Shown here: piece after piece, positions 1-9,652 of the stretch
Position numbering within the stretch: the first letter of the stretch is position 1
Layout: each line of letters starts with the position of its first letter
Origin: Halobacteriovorax sp. GB3
GTDB taxonomy: Bacteria; Bdellovibrionota; Bacteriovoracia; Bacteriovoracales; Bacteriovoracaceae
Direction of reading: 5' to 3'
Length of the DNA stretch: 64,000 bases
Assembly (NCBI RefSeq): GCF_028649655.1
Contig: NZ_JAQSLN010000001.1
Coordinates: forward strand, 310,001-374,000
Notes under the pieces: model-generated
The model's input: the letters and a program-made list of their open reading frames with translations, nothing else
Database searches by the model: none
What the model was told of the DNA's origin: nothing
Translations under genes and position numbers: made by a program

Positions 1-611
1 ACTCTTTGACTGATGGCCTTAAGAAGTTAGAAGGAAATTTAAAGACACTTGATAGTTTAGAGCATGAGTATAAAGTAATTGGAACTTTAGCTGATGTTGC
101 TAATGGGAGGGTGGGAAATAAGATTTCTCTCCAACGATTTGTTCTATCTGTTCTCTTAGATGATGTCCTTCTTGAGGGATCACATCGCTTAAAGCTCATG
201 AGTAAGGGGCGTTATGAACTTATTCGTAAACTTGATCGAGCTAAAGGAAATAAGGCCTCTGGGCTAGAAATTGAAATTAATGATATGCATACCGGTAGGA
301 TGCGATCGGTATCAACTCTCTCTGGTGGGGAGAGTTTTATGGCCGCCTTGGCCTTGGCCTTAGGACTTTCCGATGTCGTGCAAGCTTACTCTGGTGGAAT
401 AAAGCTAGATACTCTTTTCATTGATGAAGGTTTTGGCTCGCTCGACCCTGAGTCTTTAGACTTGGCCTTAAGAACATTAATTGATCTTCAATCAAGTGGA
501 CGTATGATTGGTCTAATCTCTCACGTTGAAAGTCTCAAGGAACAAATGTCCAAGAGAATTGATGTAAAAGCAAGTAAAGAAGGAAGCCAGGTAGAGGTTG
601 TTAGCTTTTAA
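1..611 (+). CDS. sbcC: SbcC exonuclease subunit, C-terminal part (5' truncated by window)
   Basis: This is the C-terminal ATPase half of SbcC, the SMC-like subunit of the SbcCD (Mre11-Rad50 type) nuclease that processes DNA hairpins and double-strand breaks. The frame is open at the left edge, so the gene begins outside the window. The visible ABC signature is LSGGESFMAALALALGL. It is followed by a Walker B segment, TLFIDEGFGSLD, with the catalytic Glu directly after the Asp, and then a switch His in LISHVESL. This order and the FMAALALALGL wording are typical of SbcC rather than of transporters. The stop codon overlaps the end of the convergent CDGSH gene by 4 bases. Confidence 0.9.
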   Translation, partial: SLTDGLKKLEGNLKTLDSLEHEYKVIGTLADVANGRVGNKISLQRFVLSVLLDDVLLEGSHRLKLMSKGRYELIRKLDRAKGNKASGLEIEINDMHTGRMRSVSTLSGGESFMAALALALGLSDVVQAYSGGIKLDTLFIDEGFGSLDPESLDLALRTLIDLQSSGRMIGLISHVESLKEQMSKRIDVKASKEGSQVEVVSF

Positions 612-844
612 TCTTCACTCTTGTGTGATCCATCACAAAAGGGAGCATTCATCGTTTTTTTGCACATGCAAAGACTGAAGCTCCCAGATTTCTGTGCTAC
701 GAATTTTATCGGTGAAAAGTCTGTCCCCTTATGTGAGCCATCACAGAATGGCTGCTTCTTTGAGAGCTTACATTTACACCAAAAGTAGGTTTTCCCTTCT
801 TCTAATTCGACTGTTATTGGTCGTGAAAAATTGTCTTCTTTCAT
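608..844 (-). CDS. tandem CDGSH iron-sulfur protein
   Basis: This 78-residue protein has two CDGSH iron-sulfur motifs, CKCKLSKKQPFCDGSH and CMCKKTMNAPFCDGSH. Each carries the three Cys and one His that bind a 2Fe-2S cluster in the mitoNEET family. Two motifs in one short chain match the CISD3-like subgroup, which can fold as a pseudo-dimer. There is no signal peptide, so it should be cytoplasmic. A strong GAGGAGG ribosome site lies 5 bases before the ATG. The physiological role is unknown; electron transfer or iron-sulfur handling is the usual suggestion for the family. Confidence 0.9.
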   Translation of the reverse strand: MKEDNFSRPITVELEEGKTYFWCKCKLSKKQPFCDGSHKGTDFSPIKFVAQKSGSFSLCMCKKTMNAPFCDGSHKSED

Positions 845-1022
845 GAGGGCCTCCTCATCTAATTATGCGCCTCTTTGCTTGTGAATATGGCCTAATTCTA
901 GCTTTTGAAGTACTGTTGTGTCGTGATTTCAGATGTTTAGATCGCGGTGATTTGGGAACACTTTTCAAATTTAGTGACAGAAGTTCAGGATTTCGATAGA
1001 TAAGCATTACTAAGGAGCTTAT

Positions 1023-1637
1023 ATGAGAATCATTCTACCAACAATTCTTACTTTATTATCCTTTTCTGCATTTGCAGCATCTACAACAGTGCGCCCATTT
1101 GAAATTGAGTTCGTTGTTCAAAAAGATCTCGATGTTCAAGGTTCTGTGAAGATGTCTTGTCGCTATGAAAAAATTGTTTTTAGTGATTCTTCGGAATATG
1201 AAGCGACATATGAAGATCATTCATTGAATGTTTCGACAGAACCATTAGATTCTCAGTTTAAAAAAGTGACTCTAAGTCTTGAACAGACAAAGTCTATGGA
1301 AGTTACAGGAATTTTTAAGCCTACTAAAGGATGCTATTCGAATCTCAAACTTGAATTTAAAAGTTCTCTTTACGCAATTGGGTGGGCAAATCAATTTCAT
1401 AGAGCAATCCAATTTGATCTTGGAACTGATTATTTTTATCAAGAGGGAGATCGTTCATTTGATCTTTCTGATTTTTCTAACCAATATGAAATGAAAGAGT
1501 TTTCATTTTTCTATAAAGCTGTAGGGAATTCTCAAGTAAATGTTTTTCTCTATGTTGATGGTAAGAGAGACCATGAAATCTTCTCAAAAAGTGCCGCAAT
1601 TGACCCTAAAACCAAGATGCCATATCGATTACAATAA
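1023..1637 (+). CDS. exported protein of unknown function
   Basis: I do not recognise this 204-residue protein. It starts with a clear Sec signal peptide (MRIILPTILTLLSFSAFAAS, cleavage near residue 19) and continues as a beta-rich chain with only two Cys (SCRYE and KGCYS), which could form one disulfide in the periplasm. An AAGGAG ribosome site precedes the ATG. Its TAA overlaps the ATG of the next gene (TAATG), so the two are almost certainly translationally coupled. Confidence 0.75.
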   Translation: MRIILPTILTLLSFSAFAASTTVRPFEIEFVVQKDLDVQGSVKMSCRYEKIVFSDSSEYEATYEDHSLNVSTEPLDSQFKKVTLSLEQTKSMEVTGIFKPTKGCYSNLKLEFKSSLYAIGWANQFHRAIQFDLGTDYFYQEGDRSFDLSDFSNQYEMKEFSFFYKAVGNSQVNVFLYVDGKRDHEIFSKSAAIDPKTKMPYRLQ

Positions 1638-2041
1638 TGATCAATAAGAGGCAGTATAATAAAAAGAAAATTCTAGGGTTAATCAAAACCTATCATGCAA
1701 AGAGTCGCCAAAAAGAGCGAGCTGTCACAGACTCTAAACTCAAAGAGATCCTTTCAAAGGGCAGTTACGAAGATACTTACGAAGGTGATATTGTTGTTAA
1801 GTTTCAAGGCTATCTCGTCTATATAACAGAGGAGCCTGCGCTCATAAAGACAGTCGTTGCACCAGAAAAAGCTCCAAAGAAGATTAAAGCATTCGATACA
1901 GGCCTTGCTGAGGATATAAAATTAAAACTCAACCTTAGTTCAAAATCTGATGACTCTAAAGACAGTTATCAGTTGGAAGAGGATGAGGATGTTAAAGAAA
2001 TGAGTTTTGATGAATATATGAAAAAACATTTTCCAAAATAA
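1637..2041 (+). CDS. DUF4258-like small basic protein
   Basis: This 134-residue cytoplasmic protein is coupled to the preceding exported protein through a TAATG overlap. Residues about 18-70 (HAKSRQKERAVTDSKLKEIL, then an acidic strand and a VVKFQGYLVYIT strand) resemble the DUF4258 fold, in which an H-x-R-x-x-x-R motif is followed by a small beta sheet. The C-terminal third is acidic and low in complexity (EEDEDVKEMSFDEYMKKHF). No function is established for this family, and the assignment rests on motif resemblance only. A strong hairpin terminator follows directly. Confidence 0.65.
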   Translation: MINKRQYNKKKILGLIKTYHAKSRQKERAVTDSKLKEILSKGSYEDTYEGDIVVKFQGYLVYITEEPALIKTVVAPEKAPKKIKAFDTGLAEDIKLKLNLSSKSDDSKDSYQLEEDEDVKEMSFDEYMKKHFPK

Positions 2042-2068
2042 AAGGCCCTCGTTGAGGGCCTTTCTTTT
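2041..2068. terminator. bidirectional intrinsic terminator
   Basis: A GC-rich stem, AAAGGCCCT paired with AGGGCCTTT around a 5-base loop, sits between the convergent DUF4258-like gene and iutA. It is followed by TCTTTT on the plus strand and begins within the last codon region of both genes, so it can end transcripts arriving from either side. Confidence 0.85.
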
Positions 2069-4160
2069 ACCAGTAATATGTTGCACGCACTCCATACTGC
2101 CTTGGAGTATTGACCTGGTGATAATTTGCTTTATAAGTCGATGTTGAACTCGATGGTGAACCATCTTTTAAAAGATATTTCTTGTCTAAGAGATTTGTAA
2201 CATAGGCTTCAATGAGAGTTGAGCCTAATGAATACTGAGCATTGAGGTCCAAATAGAATTGCTCTGGAACTGATCTCGTATTTTCGGCATCAGAATAAGA
2301 TGAGCTTAGATAACGAGCTATTGGGCCAAGAGTAAGTGAATCATTGAACTTGTGCTGATAGCTTAACGATGAAGTCCAGTTCGGTGCATTTGGGAATTCT
2401 TTATTCTCATAGTTCGTATTATTATTAATAAAATCATCAAAGGCCGTCTTAACATATCCTAGATTTAAGGCCAGTTGATCTTTGTTAAAGAGCTTGTATT
2501 TAGCTTCCAGTTCACCACCAAAGAGGTGAGATGAAGAAGCATTTTCAACCTGTGAATCATAGAAATCTGAAGAAAGCTTTACTTGAACTTGTTGATCTTT
2601 CCACTTGATGTAAAAGGCATTAAATGAAAGGTTCAATCCCTTTTTTTCAAAGCGATATGTAAGATCGAGATTATCTGTGAATTCTGCTGAGTAATCGACG
2701 GCCTTAGCCTTTGAGCGGTTAATGCTAAGACCACTCGTGCGATAACCTTTCGTGTAAGCTACTCCAACAGAATGTTGATCAAAGTTTTTGATATAGGAAA
2801 GCTTTGGTAGAAAAATAACATCATCATTATCTCCACCGTAAGGACCATTAACTCCGTTTAGATAATTGTCGATCGAAGTATTTATTGATGACCCTAAATT
2901 CTGGGTTCTCTTTGCATCAACATGGGTTGAGTAATCATTTTTAACATACTCAATTCTTGCCCCAAGATTAAATATCTGGTCATTGTGATAATAGTTGAAC
3001 GAGTTAAAAAGAGAGGCCGCAAATCTCTTTCTATTTGTAACTTGGTTTGTTTCTAAAGGTGTTGAACTTGAACCAATTGGATAGAGGATATTAAAGTCGT
3101 GCCTATTGTTGAGTTTGAATTCATGAACATGAAGCCCAAGCGTATTTTTGAACTTCGAAGAGCTCATACTAAGGCGATTTTCAAAACTCATAAATTGATC
3201 TTTATGTTGCTCTTTTCTAAGCCCTGCCTCGTCTGTCGCAAGTCCTTCTCCATCAGAGAGATGTTTTTGATAAGACTTTGAATAGGCAAAAACCATTGTG
3301 TTTTTAAGGTCCTTTTTGAGCTGATGTTCATAAGTTAAACCGTGTTGCTCGGTCTTAGTGGTTTCATCAAGTTCGATATTTTCATAAACTTCATAGAGAA
3401 AAGGGTCTGAACTTTGTACGTACTGACTGCCCGCCGTTTTTGTTGAAAATTTATTTGTATAAATAAGCTGGATATCATCATTAACTTGATAGACTGTACT
3501 AATATTCGTATTTAGGTTTTTTACTTGCGAAATCTTATCATTATTTGTTGTTGTGTTTTTGATAAACCCATCATCATTTTGATAAGAAAGGGAACCGCGA
3601 ATGGCCATTTTATTAGCAATAACCACTTGGTTTAGGGTTGCCCCTAGCTCATAGTGATTATCTTTTCCATAACCAAGTCGAATCGAATAATTTTGAAAGT
3701 CCTCTGCCTTTTGCCTATAGACATTCACACTCCCTGCGAGAGAATTGACTCCTTGAGTAGTTGATTGAGCTCCTTTATGAACTTCTACTTGTGAGAGGTC
3801 CCAAGTATTGAAAGATCCCGCTTTGAGTGCAAGATCTGTTTGAAAGATATCATCAATAATAACGCTGGCCAGATTGTCTTTTTGAAAGCCTGTGACTCCA
3901 GTGTTATTGATTCCTCGTATACTAAAATTTGTGCCATTTTCATTAACACTGACATTCGAATTTGCATTGAGTACTTCTAAAGAATTCTTCTGTCCCGCGA
4001 TATCGAGATCTGTAGACTTTAATACAGAGATACTTTGGACATTATCTTTAAGTTTATTGTTTTCTTTATTTCCTTTAACGGTAATCGTCTCAAGTCGCGT
4101 TTCATTTGCTTGAGTAAGTCCACTTGTTAAAAGGCTAAGGATAATAACTGCCTTGCTCAT
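2067..4160 (-). CDS. iutA: TonB-dependent siderophore receptor (IutA-like)
   Basis: This is an outer-membrane TonB-dependent receptor of about 697 residues. It has a signal peptide (MSKAVIILSLLTSGLTQA) and a TonB box (LETITVKG) near residue 24. A plug domain follows (FSIRGINNTG, then VEVHKGAQSTTQGVNSLAGSV), then a long beta-barrel ending in an aromatic residue (RATYYW) as outer-membrane proteins do. I chose the ATG at 4160 because AAAGGAAA lies just before it. A longer start at 4187 would overlap iucD, has no ribosome site and would put charged residues ahead of the signal peptide. It is the last gene of the aerobactin-type operon, the position of iutA in enterobacteria, so its ligand is probably the siderophore made by the genes upstream. 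Confidence 0.88.
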   Translation of the reverse strand: MSKAVIILSLLTSGLTQANETRLETITVKGNKENNKLKDNVQSISVLKSTDLDIAGQKNSLEVLNANSNVSVNENGTNFSIRGINNTGVTGFQKDNLASVIIDDIFQTDLALKAGSFNTWDLSQVEVHKGAQSTTQGVNSLAGSVNVYRQKAEDFQNYSIRLGYGKDNHYELGATLNQVVIANKMAIRGSLSYQNDDGFIKNTTTNNDKISQVKNLNTNISTVYQVNDDIQLIYTNKFSTKTAGSQYVQSSDPFLYEVYENIELDETTKTEQHGLTYEHQLKKDLKNTMVFAYSKSYQKHLSDGEGLATDEAGLRKEQHKDQFMSFENRLSMSSSKFKNTLGLHVHEFKLNNRHDFNILYPIGSSSTPLETNQVTNRKRFAASLFNSFNYYHNDQIFNLGARIEYVKNDYSTHVDAKRTQNLGSSINTSIDNYLNGVNGPYGGDNDDVIFLPKLSYIKNFDQHSVGVAYTKGYRTSGLSINRSKAKAVDYSAEFTDNLDLTYRFEKKGLNLSFNAFYIKWKDQQVQVKLSSDFYDSQVENASSSHLFGGELEAKYKLFNKDQLALNLGYVKTAFDDFINNNTNYENKEFPNAPNWTSSLSYQHKFNDSLTLGPIARYLSSSYSDAENTRSVPEQFYLDLNAQYSLGSTLIEAYVTNLLDKKYLLKDGSPSSSTSTYKANYHQVNTPRQYGVRATYYW

Positions 4161-4170
4161 AGATTTCCTT

Positions 4171-5451
4171 TTATCGTTGTGTTTCATAAGTTAAAAAGTT
4201 TGGTACAAAATTGTTGAGTTCATATATATCTTCATTAGAGACTGAATTGGTGATCACTGCTGATCTCCAGGCCATGAGACTCGTTTGAGGCTCGGAAATT
4301 CCATGGCCATATCTTGAAAAGTTTTGAGCGAAGATTTTATTTTTATCATGACCATCCCACATGATTGAAAAGTCCTTGTTGATCTTGAATCTCTTATAAG
4401 GGTCAAAGTCAATAAGCTCTTGTATTGGTTCAATAAGAGTAGGGATCTTGTTTTCAAAACCTGTGCAAAGAATGACAATATCTGCTTTAATCAGTTCACT
4501 ATTACCATCAAATGAATTCATTAATTGCAATGTATAGTAATCGTTCGTATCAATAACTTCTTTAAATCTTCTATAAGGAAGAATTTTAAAGTTAATTTCA
4601 GATTTTTCGATATTTTGCATGAAGTAGAGATCGTTATAGAGGTCTTGTAAGTAGGTTGGAGTATTTCCATCACTTGAAAGTCTTTGGTAGTTGACTATTT
4701 TCTCTTTGACCTCTTGTTTAATATCATAAAAATTTTCGACATAATTTGGAGTAAAGTACTCATTAGTAAAAGGGGATTCATCAAGTGGTTCTAGATTAGG
4801 TCGCGAGCTTACAAGAGTGATATTTGTGGCCTTGCCCCATTTGCCTTTTAGGGCATTCCTAAAGATCTCAACTCCCGTTTGTCCTCCTCCAATGATTGCT
4901 AGTCTCTTTCCTTCTAAGTTTAGTGAGCTAATTTCCTTAGACTTTGCATGGAAGAAGTTTTTTGAAAGGTATTTCCTAGAAAATTCCGGAATTCTTGGGC
5001 TAACACCTGTTCCAATACAGATATGTTTACTTTTGTATTTCTCTTTATCTGTTTCGATTGTAAATAAATCACCATCATATTTGAGAGATTCAATCTTAGA
5101 GTTAAAAGAAAGCTTTTGTGGCATTTGTCTCGTGACCCATTGGCAATAGAGTTCAAATTCTTTTCTTGTAACGACCGTTCTTCCCGTATTCATAAAAGAG
5201 TGGAAGAGTCCGTTCTTCACGAGATAGTTTAAGAAAGAATAGGGGCTTGTTGGATCAATCCCAGTCACTAAATCTTTTAGAAAGGATGTTTGCATATCTG
5301 AGTCTTTGAAACTGATTTCTGAGTGCCACAGAAAGTCTGGTTTCTGATCAAAGAAATGTGTTTTTAGATTTTGGTTCTTCTCACTAATAGCAGCGAGGCT
5401 TAAGTTAAAGGGGCCAATTCCAATACCTGCTAAATCAATTGGATTACACAT
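4171..5451 (-). CDS. iucD: L-lysine N6-monooxygenase (IucD-type)
   Basis: This 426-residue flavoprotein belongs to the SidA/IucD/PvdA family, which hydroxylates the side-chain amine of lysine or ornithine in hydroxamate siderophore synthesis. An FAD motif (GIGIGPFNLSLA) lies at residues 9-20, the substrate-region wording MQTSFLKDLVTGIDPTSPY near 53-71, and the NADPH motif GGGQTG at 188-193. A late FAD segment reads LCTGFENK. Lysine is the likely substrate given the aerobactin gene order, but the sequence alone does not exclude ornithine. The ATG overlaps the end of iucC by 8 bases and has an AAAGGAAA ribosome site, so it is part of the operon. Confidence 0.9.
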   Translation of the reverse strand: MCNPIDLAGIGIGPFNLSLAAISEKNQNLKTHFFDQKPDFLWHSEISFKDSDMQTSFLKDLVTGIDPTSPYSFLNYLVKNGLFHSFMNTGRTVVTRKEFELYCQWVTRQMPQKLSFNSKIESLKYDGDLFTIETDKEKYKSKHICIGTGVSPRIPEFSRKYLSKNFFHAKSKEISSLNLEGKRLAIIGGGQTGVEIFRNALKGKWGKATNITLVSSRPNLEPLDESPFTNEYFTPNYVENFYDIKQEVKEKIVNYQRLSSDGNTPTYLQDLYNDLYFMQNIEKSEINFKILPYRRFKEVIDTNDYYTLQLMNSFDGNSELIKADIVILCTGFENKIPTLIEPIQELIDFDPYKRFKINKDFSIMWDGHDKNKIFAQNFSRYGHGISEPQTSLMAWRSAVITNSVSNEDIYELNNFVPNFLTYETQR

Positions 5452-7174
5452 ATTTTTTCCTTTTTGCTCTTAGAGGGTTTTTCATAGGACTACCAAGTTC
5501 TGGTTTTGGTCTTAGAGTTTGGTCTTGATAGCCAATAGAAAATCGTACTTTATTGAGTAACACTTTCTGTATTGTTTCTTCATTCAATGAAGGAATAAGG
5601 GATTGCTTTAAATGAGTTTTTTCGTACTGTTCTATGACATGAGCAAGAGTTGAGTAAAAATTCTCTTCAGGGTAGGCACACTCTTTTAACAGACATGCTG
5701 AAAGAAAACGTAGAACAGAGACAAAATGTCCAGTTAGAAGGTCGTGAACAATATAGTGTGGTGGAAGATGATCAACGACTTTAAGGCATTCATGATTAAA
5801 AAGAGCTTTAATGAACTCAGGCATATCAGTGTTGAGTCTTAAATCTCCCTGAAAGTCTTTAACGATTAAACCAATTGGACGATTGTTTTCAAGAATAATC
5901 TGTGTATTCTGTCCATGAGCGACAAGTCCGATACCATACTTTGCTTGTAAATGATAAAGGGGAATGACGATATGATTGAAATATTGGGTTAACCACTGAT
6001 CAATATTAAGAGAGCTCGTTTCTATGAGGTGATTGAGAAAGCTTTTTCCCGATTGGTCGACATAACTTAGGGCACCCGTCATGATGGCCTTCTGACCCTC
6101 TTTTAATTTGCTCTTAGTACTTTGGCGCCAATAACCACCGAGCATTTCTCTATAGCGGTAAGGAGCATCTTGTATGTCTTCATAGTCTTGTCCGACATAG
6201 CTAAAGGCTCCACAATCTTTGAGGGCCTTTGTATTTAGCTCTTTAAAAAGATCATCAGATTCGAGAATCGTTTCAAATGTATCACTTAGATCAACAGCTG
6301 TTTTGACAAATTTATCTGATATCCCTCGATAACAAGAGGTATTTAAAATGGTGATAGGTAATTTGATATCGAATTGAGATTCATTATCTTGATTTGAGAG
6401 TGTTCTAAGAGAAATATGGGGTTTGTAAAGATCTCCAAATTCACCTAGAAATAAAATTTCATTCATTTCGATTTCTTTTAAAAAGAAAGTCTTGATTTTA
6501 TTTTCCCATTGCCATGGATGAACAGGAATAATGAGATAGTCGTGAGGATTGAGGTCTTTTTCAAGAATCTTTCGCTCAATTTCTTTTTGTTCAAATTCAG
6601 TTAAGTCACAATGAGCGACCTTCTCTAGAGGCGTATCAGAAAGAGAGACTGTTATGAGATCTCTTTTTATGGCCACACGTGTGAGTTTGAAACTTGAGTT
6701 AGCCTCTGGTGAGTATTGTTGCATTTCTGTTGGATTCCAACCGATTCTTCCTTTGTTTAATAGAAGCTTCGGATGGCCATTAAGATAGGACTCAATCTCT
6801 AAAGAGTTCTTACTTGCAAGTTCACTAACTGATGGTGACTTATTAAAGAAATGAGTATCACTATAAATTGTCTGTTTTAGTTCTTCCAAAAAATTGGCAA
6901 GAGTAATATCAGTCATTTGAGTTAGAAATTGCGTCTCTTTAAAAAATGAACTCGCTAAGAGTGGTTTCTCGTCATTTCTTTTTAGAGTTGATTCATCGAT
7001 AATCAAATGGCCCCAAATACTCTCTTTTGCTTGAAAACTGTACTTTAAATTATTTTTTAAATGCAAAGTGTAGAATTGTTCATCTCTTTCTAGTGCATCA
7101 TTAATGATCTCTTCAAAAAAGAGTTCAGAGAGCGATTTACAAATGAGATTTCTATTTGCGAGTTTAAAACTCAT
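5444..7174 (-). CDS. iucC: NIS siderophore synthetase (IucC-type)
   Basis: This 576-residue NRPS-independent siderophore (NIS) synthetase has the IucA/IucC fold followed by an FhuF-like C-terminal region. Family residues are visible: GHPKLLLNKGRIGW at 133-146, PVHPWQW at 217-223, SLRTLS near 255, CYRGIS near 281, HGQN at 420-423 and KDFQG at 439-443. These mark the ATP and carboxylate sites. In aerobactin synthesis IucC joins the second N6-acetyl-N6-hydroxylysine to the citrate intermediate. The gene starts with an ATGA overlap on iucB and has an AGGAG ribosome site 7 bases upstream, indicating coupled translation. Confidence 0.9.
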   Translation of the reverse strand: MSFKLANRNLICKSLSELFFEEIINDALERDEQFYTLHLKNNLKYSFQAKESIWGHLIIDESTLKRNDEKPLLASSFFKETQFLTQMTDITLANFLEELKQTIYSDTHFFNKSPSVSELASKNSLEIESYLNGHPKLLLNKGRIGWNPTEMQQYSPEANSSFKLTRVAIKRDLITVSLSDTPLEKVAHCDLTEFEQKEIERKILEKDLNPHDYLIIPVHPWQWENKIKTFFLKEIEMNEILFLGEFGDLYKPHISLRTLSNQDNESQFDIKLPITILNTSCYRGISDKFVKTAVDLSDTFETILESDDLFKELNTKALKDCGAFSYVGQDYEDIQDAPYRYREMLGGYWRQSTKSKLKEGQKAIMTGALSYVDQSGKSFLNHLIETSSLNIDQWLTQYFNHIVIPLYHLQAKYGIGLVAHGQNTQIILENNRPIGLIVKDFQGDLRLNTDMPEFIKALFNHECLKVVDHLPPHYIVHDLLTGHFVSVLRFLSACLLKECAYPEENFYSTLAHVIEQYEKTHLKQSLIPSLNEETIQKVLLNKVRFSIGYQDQTLRPKPELGSPMKNPLRAKRKKYV

Positions 7175-7992
7175 AGGTAATCTCCTGAAAAGAGTCGGTC
7201 TCTAGTGCATTCTACGAGAACAGCTTTTTTATGAGGAAATTCAAATTCTTTAATTTTTTTCCATGCAGGGAAGTATTCAGTGTATTTTAGAACTTTGTTA
7301 TTATCTGAACGGGGCTCGGCCATAACTCTTTGTGTTCTTGGATCATCAACAAACATATAGTGAACTACGCTCTTTAAGACGGCATCAGTATTTCGTAGAC
7401 CTAGAAACCTTCTATCTCCAATGAGAAAATGAAACCCTCTATCATAGTTCTGACTGTCATAGATAGGACCTAAACGATCTTCTTTGGTCCAATAGAATTC
7501 AAAGTAACCAGTTGGCTTACCATCAATGAGAAGTAAACATGGGGTTGTATGTTCATCCTTTAAATTTGTTTCAATATATTTAAGATGATCTTTTTTTTCA
7601 CCTTTAAGTTCCCAGAACTCATTGATCCTTGCTTGATTGTGCCACTCACTAAAAATATCAAGATCAGTTGTTGGATCGATGACTTTGAAGGTAATTTTCT
7701 TTTCAATTTCATGGCTAAAACGTTCATAGACCACTTTACCTGCAGGTTCATTTGTTCTTTTGGGGTGAGTGATCGTTTCTGTCTTAACCCAGCTTGTTGT
7801 GAGTAAGGAATTCAGAGATTTTTCAGACCAATAGAGAGGGTTTTGAAAATAGTCATTTCTTTCTATACTCATCTTTCTATTTTTGAGTTTAAGCTCAACG
7901 ATCTTCACTGACGGTTTAAAATGAGCGTGAAGAAGGGCCTTAAATTCTTCTGTTTCAATCTCTTCTTTATCTATATTAATGACTTCTTTCAT
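7171..7992 (-). CDS. iucB: N6-hydroxylysine acetyltransferase (IucB-type GNAT)
   Basis: This 273-residue GNAT protein is of the IucB/RhbD siderophore type, which acetylates the hydroxylated amine to form the hydroxamate. The acetyltransferase domain is in the C-terminal half. It has INEFWELKGEKKDHLKYIE, then GYFEFYW, YDRGFHFLIGD and a conserved tail RVMAEPRSDNNKVLKY. I chose the ATG at 7992 because AGGA lies 6 bases upstream. A longer frame would start with GTG at 8046 without a ribosome site, and its added residues look like translated iucA. With this start it overlaps iucA by 17 bases. The N-terminal part (residues about 1-100) is the less conserved IucB extension. Confidence 0.88.
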   Translation of the reverse strand: MKEVINIDKEEIETEEFKALLHAHFKPSVKIVELKLKNRKMSIERNDYFQNPLYWSEKSLNSLLTTSWVKTETITHPKRTNEPAGKVVYERFSHEIEKKITFKVIDPTTDLDIFSEWHNQARINEFWELKGEKKDHLKYIETNLKDEHTTPCLLLIDGKPTGYFEFYWTKEDRLGPIYDSQNYDRGFHFLIGDRRFLGLRNTDAVLKSVVHYMFVDDPRTQRVMAEPRSDNNKVLKYTEYFPAWKKIKEFEFPHKKAVLVECTRDRLFSGDYL

Positions 7993-9652
7993 TTGTATTC
8001 CTAAAAAATGGATTCTTAAGTTTCGTATATATTTTTGTTGGATCACTTTGCGTGTTTTCGTTAATGTTTTGAAAGCAGCAAAGAAAATTCCCTTTTTGTT
8101 TAACCGATTTGTTTTCTAAAAAATAATCAACTAAAAATGTGTCGAATTCTTTCTTTTGATAATCTTCTAAAAAAGTAATCATTGTAGAAATGAGCTCTCT
8201 TTCAAGTTCTTGATCAGTCGTCGATAGAGCACTAATTGTTGAAAATGTAGAGTTGATAAAAAGATAATAGCCAACGAGAGTCTTTGCCATTTCGTAGCTA
8301 ACGATATTACCGTTCTCTCTTTTTAGAGAACTTACATGGTCTTTCATTTTTTCAAAGCCAAGCTCTGTATATCCTGTGCCTTGGCAATCTCTAAAAGTAA
8401 CAGATTCTGGATAGCTATTTTTTAGATTAACGATGATATTCTGTTGATGGGCACCATAGAGGATTCCAAATTCCATCGCTGCATTTAAAAAAGGAGTTAG
8501 AATATTTTCTAAGTAGAGTTGAAACCATTTTCTTTTATCTACTTTTCTAAGATCAAAGAACGTTTTATTTTGATAAATACTTGGCTGGTTAATAGTAGAG
8601 AGAACAACTTGTTCAATATTCTCTTGTGTCTCAATATTTTCTCTAATGAGAACAATTGTATCGATTCTTAATTTGTTTTTACCGTCAAGAATGGCCATAT
8701 AAGAGGGCTCATTCAATATCTTAAAGTTTTTGTTCTTTTCTAAAAACTTTCTACCATGTTTTGTATCCATGACATCGCAAACTTCCATTCCTCGTACTAC
8801 TTCGACTTCTTGTAGGTGTCTTATAGAGTTGGTGATCTGTAAGCTAAGGGAAAATTTTAACATATAGTCATAATTTTCACTGTAAAGAGATCGCAGAGAG
8901 CTTGTTGCACCAAAGTGGCAGTTTTGATGGAGCGCATCTACGACGAGAATCGTTTCATCGTCATAGTATTTTTTAAATAACTCAGTTTCTTTGAAAATAT
9001 TGAATTGCCAAGGGTGCATGGGAAATGGAGAGTAGCCACTTTTAATATCTTGTTGAAGATCTTTGATAAAAAAGTTCTCATTCCAATTTTTCTCTTGGAA
9101 ATTTCTAGCAGAATTTTTAAAGAGCTTGTCTTTTTTTATAAGTAACCACTTGAGAGGGAATTTATTTGAATACTCTGGAGAGTAGAGTCTTTGATCTTTC
9201 TCGCTAAATTGGGCCTTACTTTTGGGACAAGGATGAGCGTTGTGACCTAGTAAAAGGAGTTGCTCTGCTTCAAGAAAACTTAGACTCGATTGATCCATGA
9301 GCTTTTTGTATTGGAGTTCTTTTTCTTTAATTATATTTTGAATGTTATCTCTACTCTCAAGAATTCGTTGCTCTAGTTGAGTTGTTGATTGTTGATCATT
9401 TTCAAAGTGCTTTAAGAGGGATTTGATAAATTCTTCAAATGAAATTTCTCTTGCTTGCTCTTTGATACTAACGATTTTACCTGTAAAGCGATGTAGGTAG
9501 AGAGATGACTCATATTCTAGCTCGAGTTTAAATGACTCTTTATCGAAATTTAAAAGAATATAATTTTCTCTTATTTCATAATTGTTAATCTCTCTAAGAA
9601 GTGAATTCATAAGAGGATTGAGTGAATGAATATTGGCTAAACTATTAAGCAT
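7976..9652 (-). CDS. iucA: NIS siderophore synthetase (IucA-type)
   Basis: This is the second NIS synthetase, 558 residues, clearly divergent from the iucC product. The core motifs are GHNAHPCPKSK at 136-146, PMHPWQF at 211-217, SLRSLY at 252-257, HQQN at 402-405 and RDCQG at 421-425. In aerobactin synthesis IucA performs the first condensation of N6-acetyl-N6-hydroxylysine with citrate, and the position ahead of iucB fits that role. The ATG at 9652 has an AAGGGA ribosome site and overlaps the upstream MFS gene by 16 bases. Which carboxylate or amine it really uses cannot be read from the sequence. Confidence 0.88.
   Translation of the reverse strand: MLNSLANIHSLNPLMNSLLREINNYEIRENYILLNFDKESFKLELEYESSLYLHRFTGKIVSIKEQAREISFEEFIKSLLKHFENDQQSTTQLEQRILESRDNIQNIIKEKELQYKKLMDQSSLSFLEAEQLLLLGHNAHPCPKSKAQFSEKDQRLYSPEYSNKFPLKWLLIKKDKLFKNSARNFQEKNWNENFFIKDLQQDIKSGYSPFPMHPWQFNIFKETELFKKYYDDETILVVDALHQNCHFGATSSLRSLYSENYDYMLKFSLSLQITNSIRHLQEVEVVRGMEVCDVMDTKHGRKFLEKNKNFKILNEPSYMAILDGKNKLRIDTIVLIRENIETQENIEQVVLSTINQPSIYQNKTFFDLRKVDKRKWFQLYLENILTPFLNAAMEFGILYGAHQQNIIVNLKNSYPESVTFRDCQGTGYTELGFEKMKDHVSSLKRENGNIVSYEMAKTLVGYYLFINSTFSTISALSTTDQELERELISTMITFLEDYQKKEFDTFLVDYFLENKSVKQKGNFLCCFQNINENTQSDPTKIYTKLKNPFFRNTNERSH

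Noticed and set aside
7993-8046. Longer iucB from a GTG at 8046
   Set aside because: No ribosome site is present there, while AGGA stands 6 bases before the ATG at 7992.
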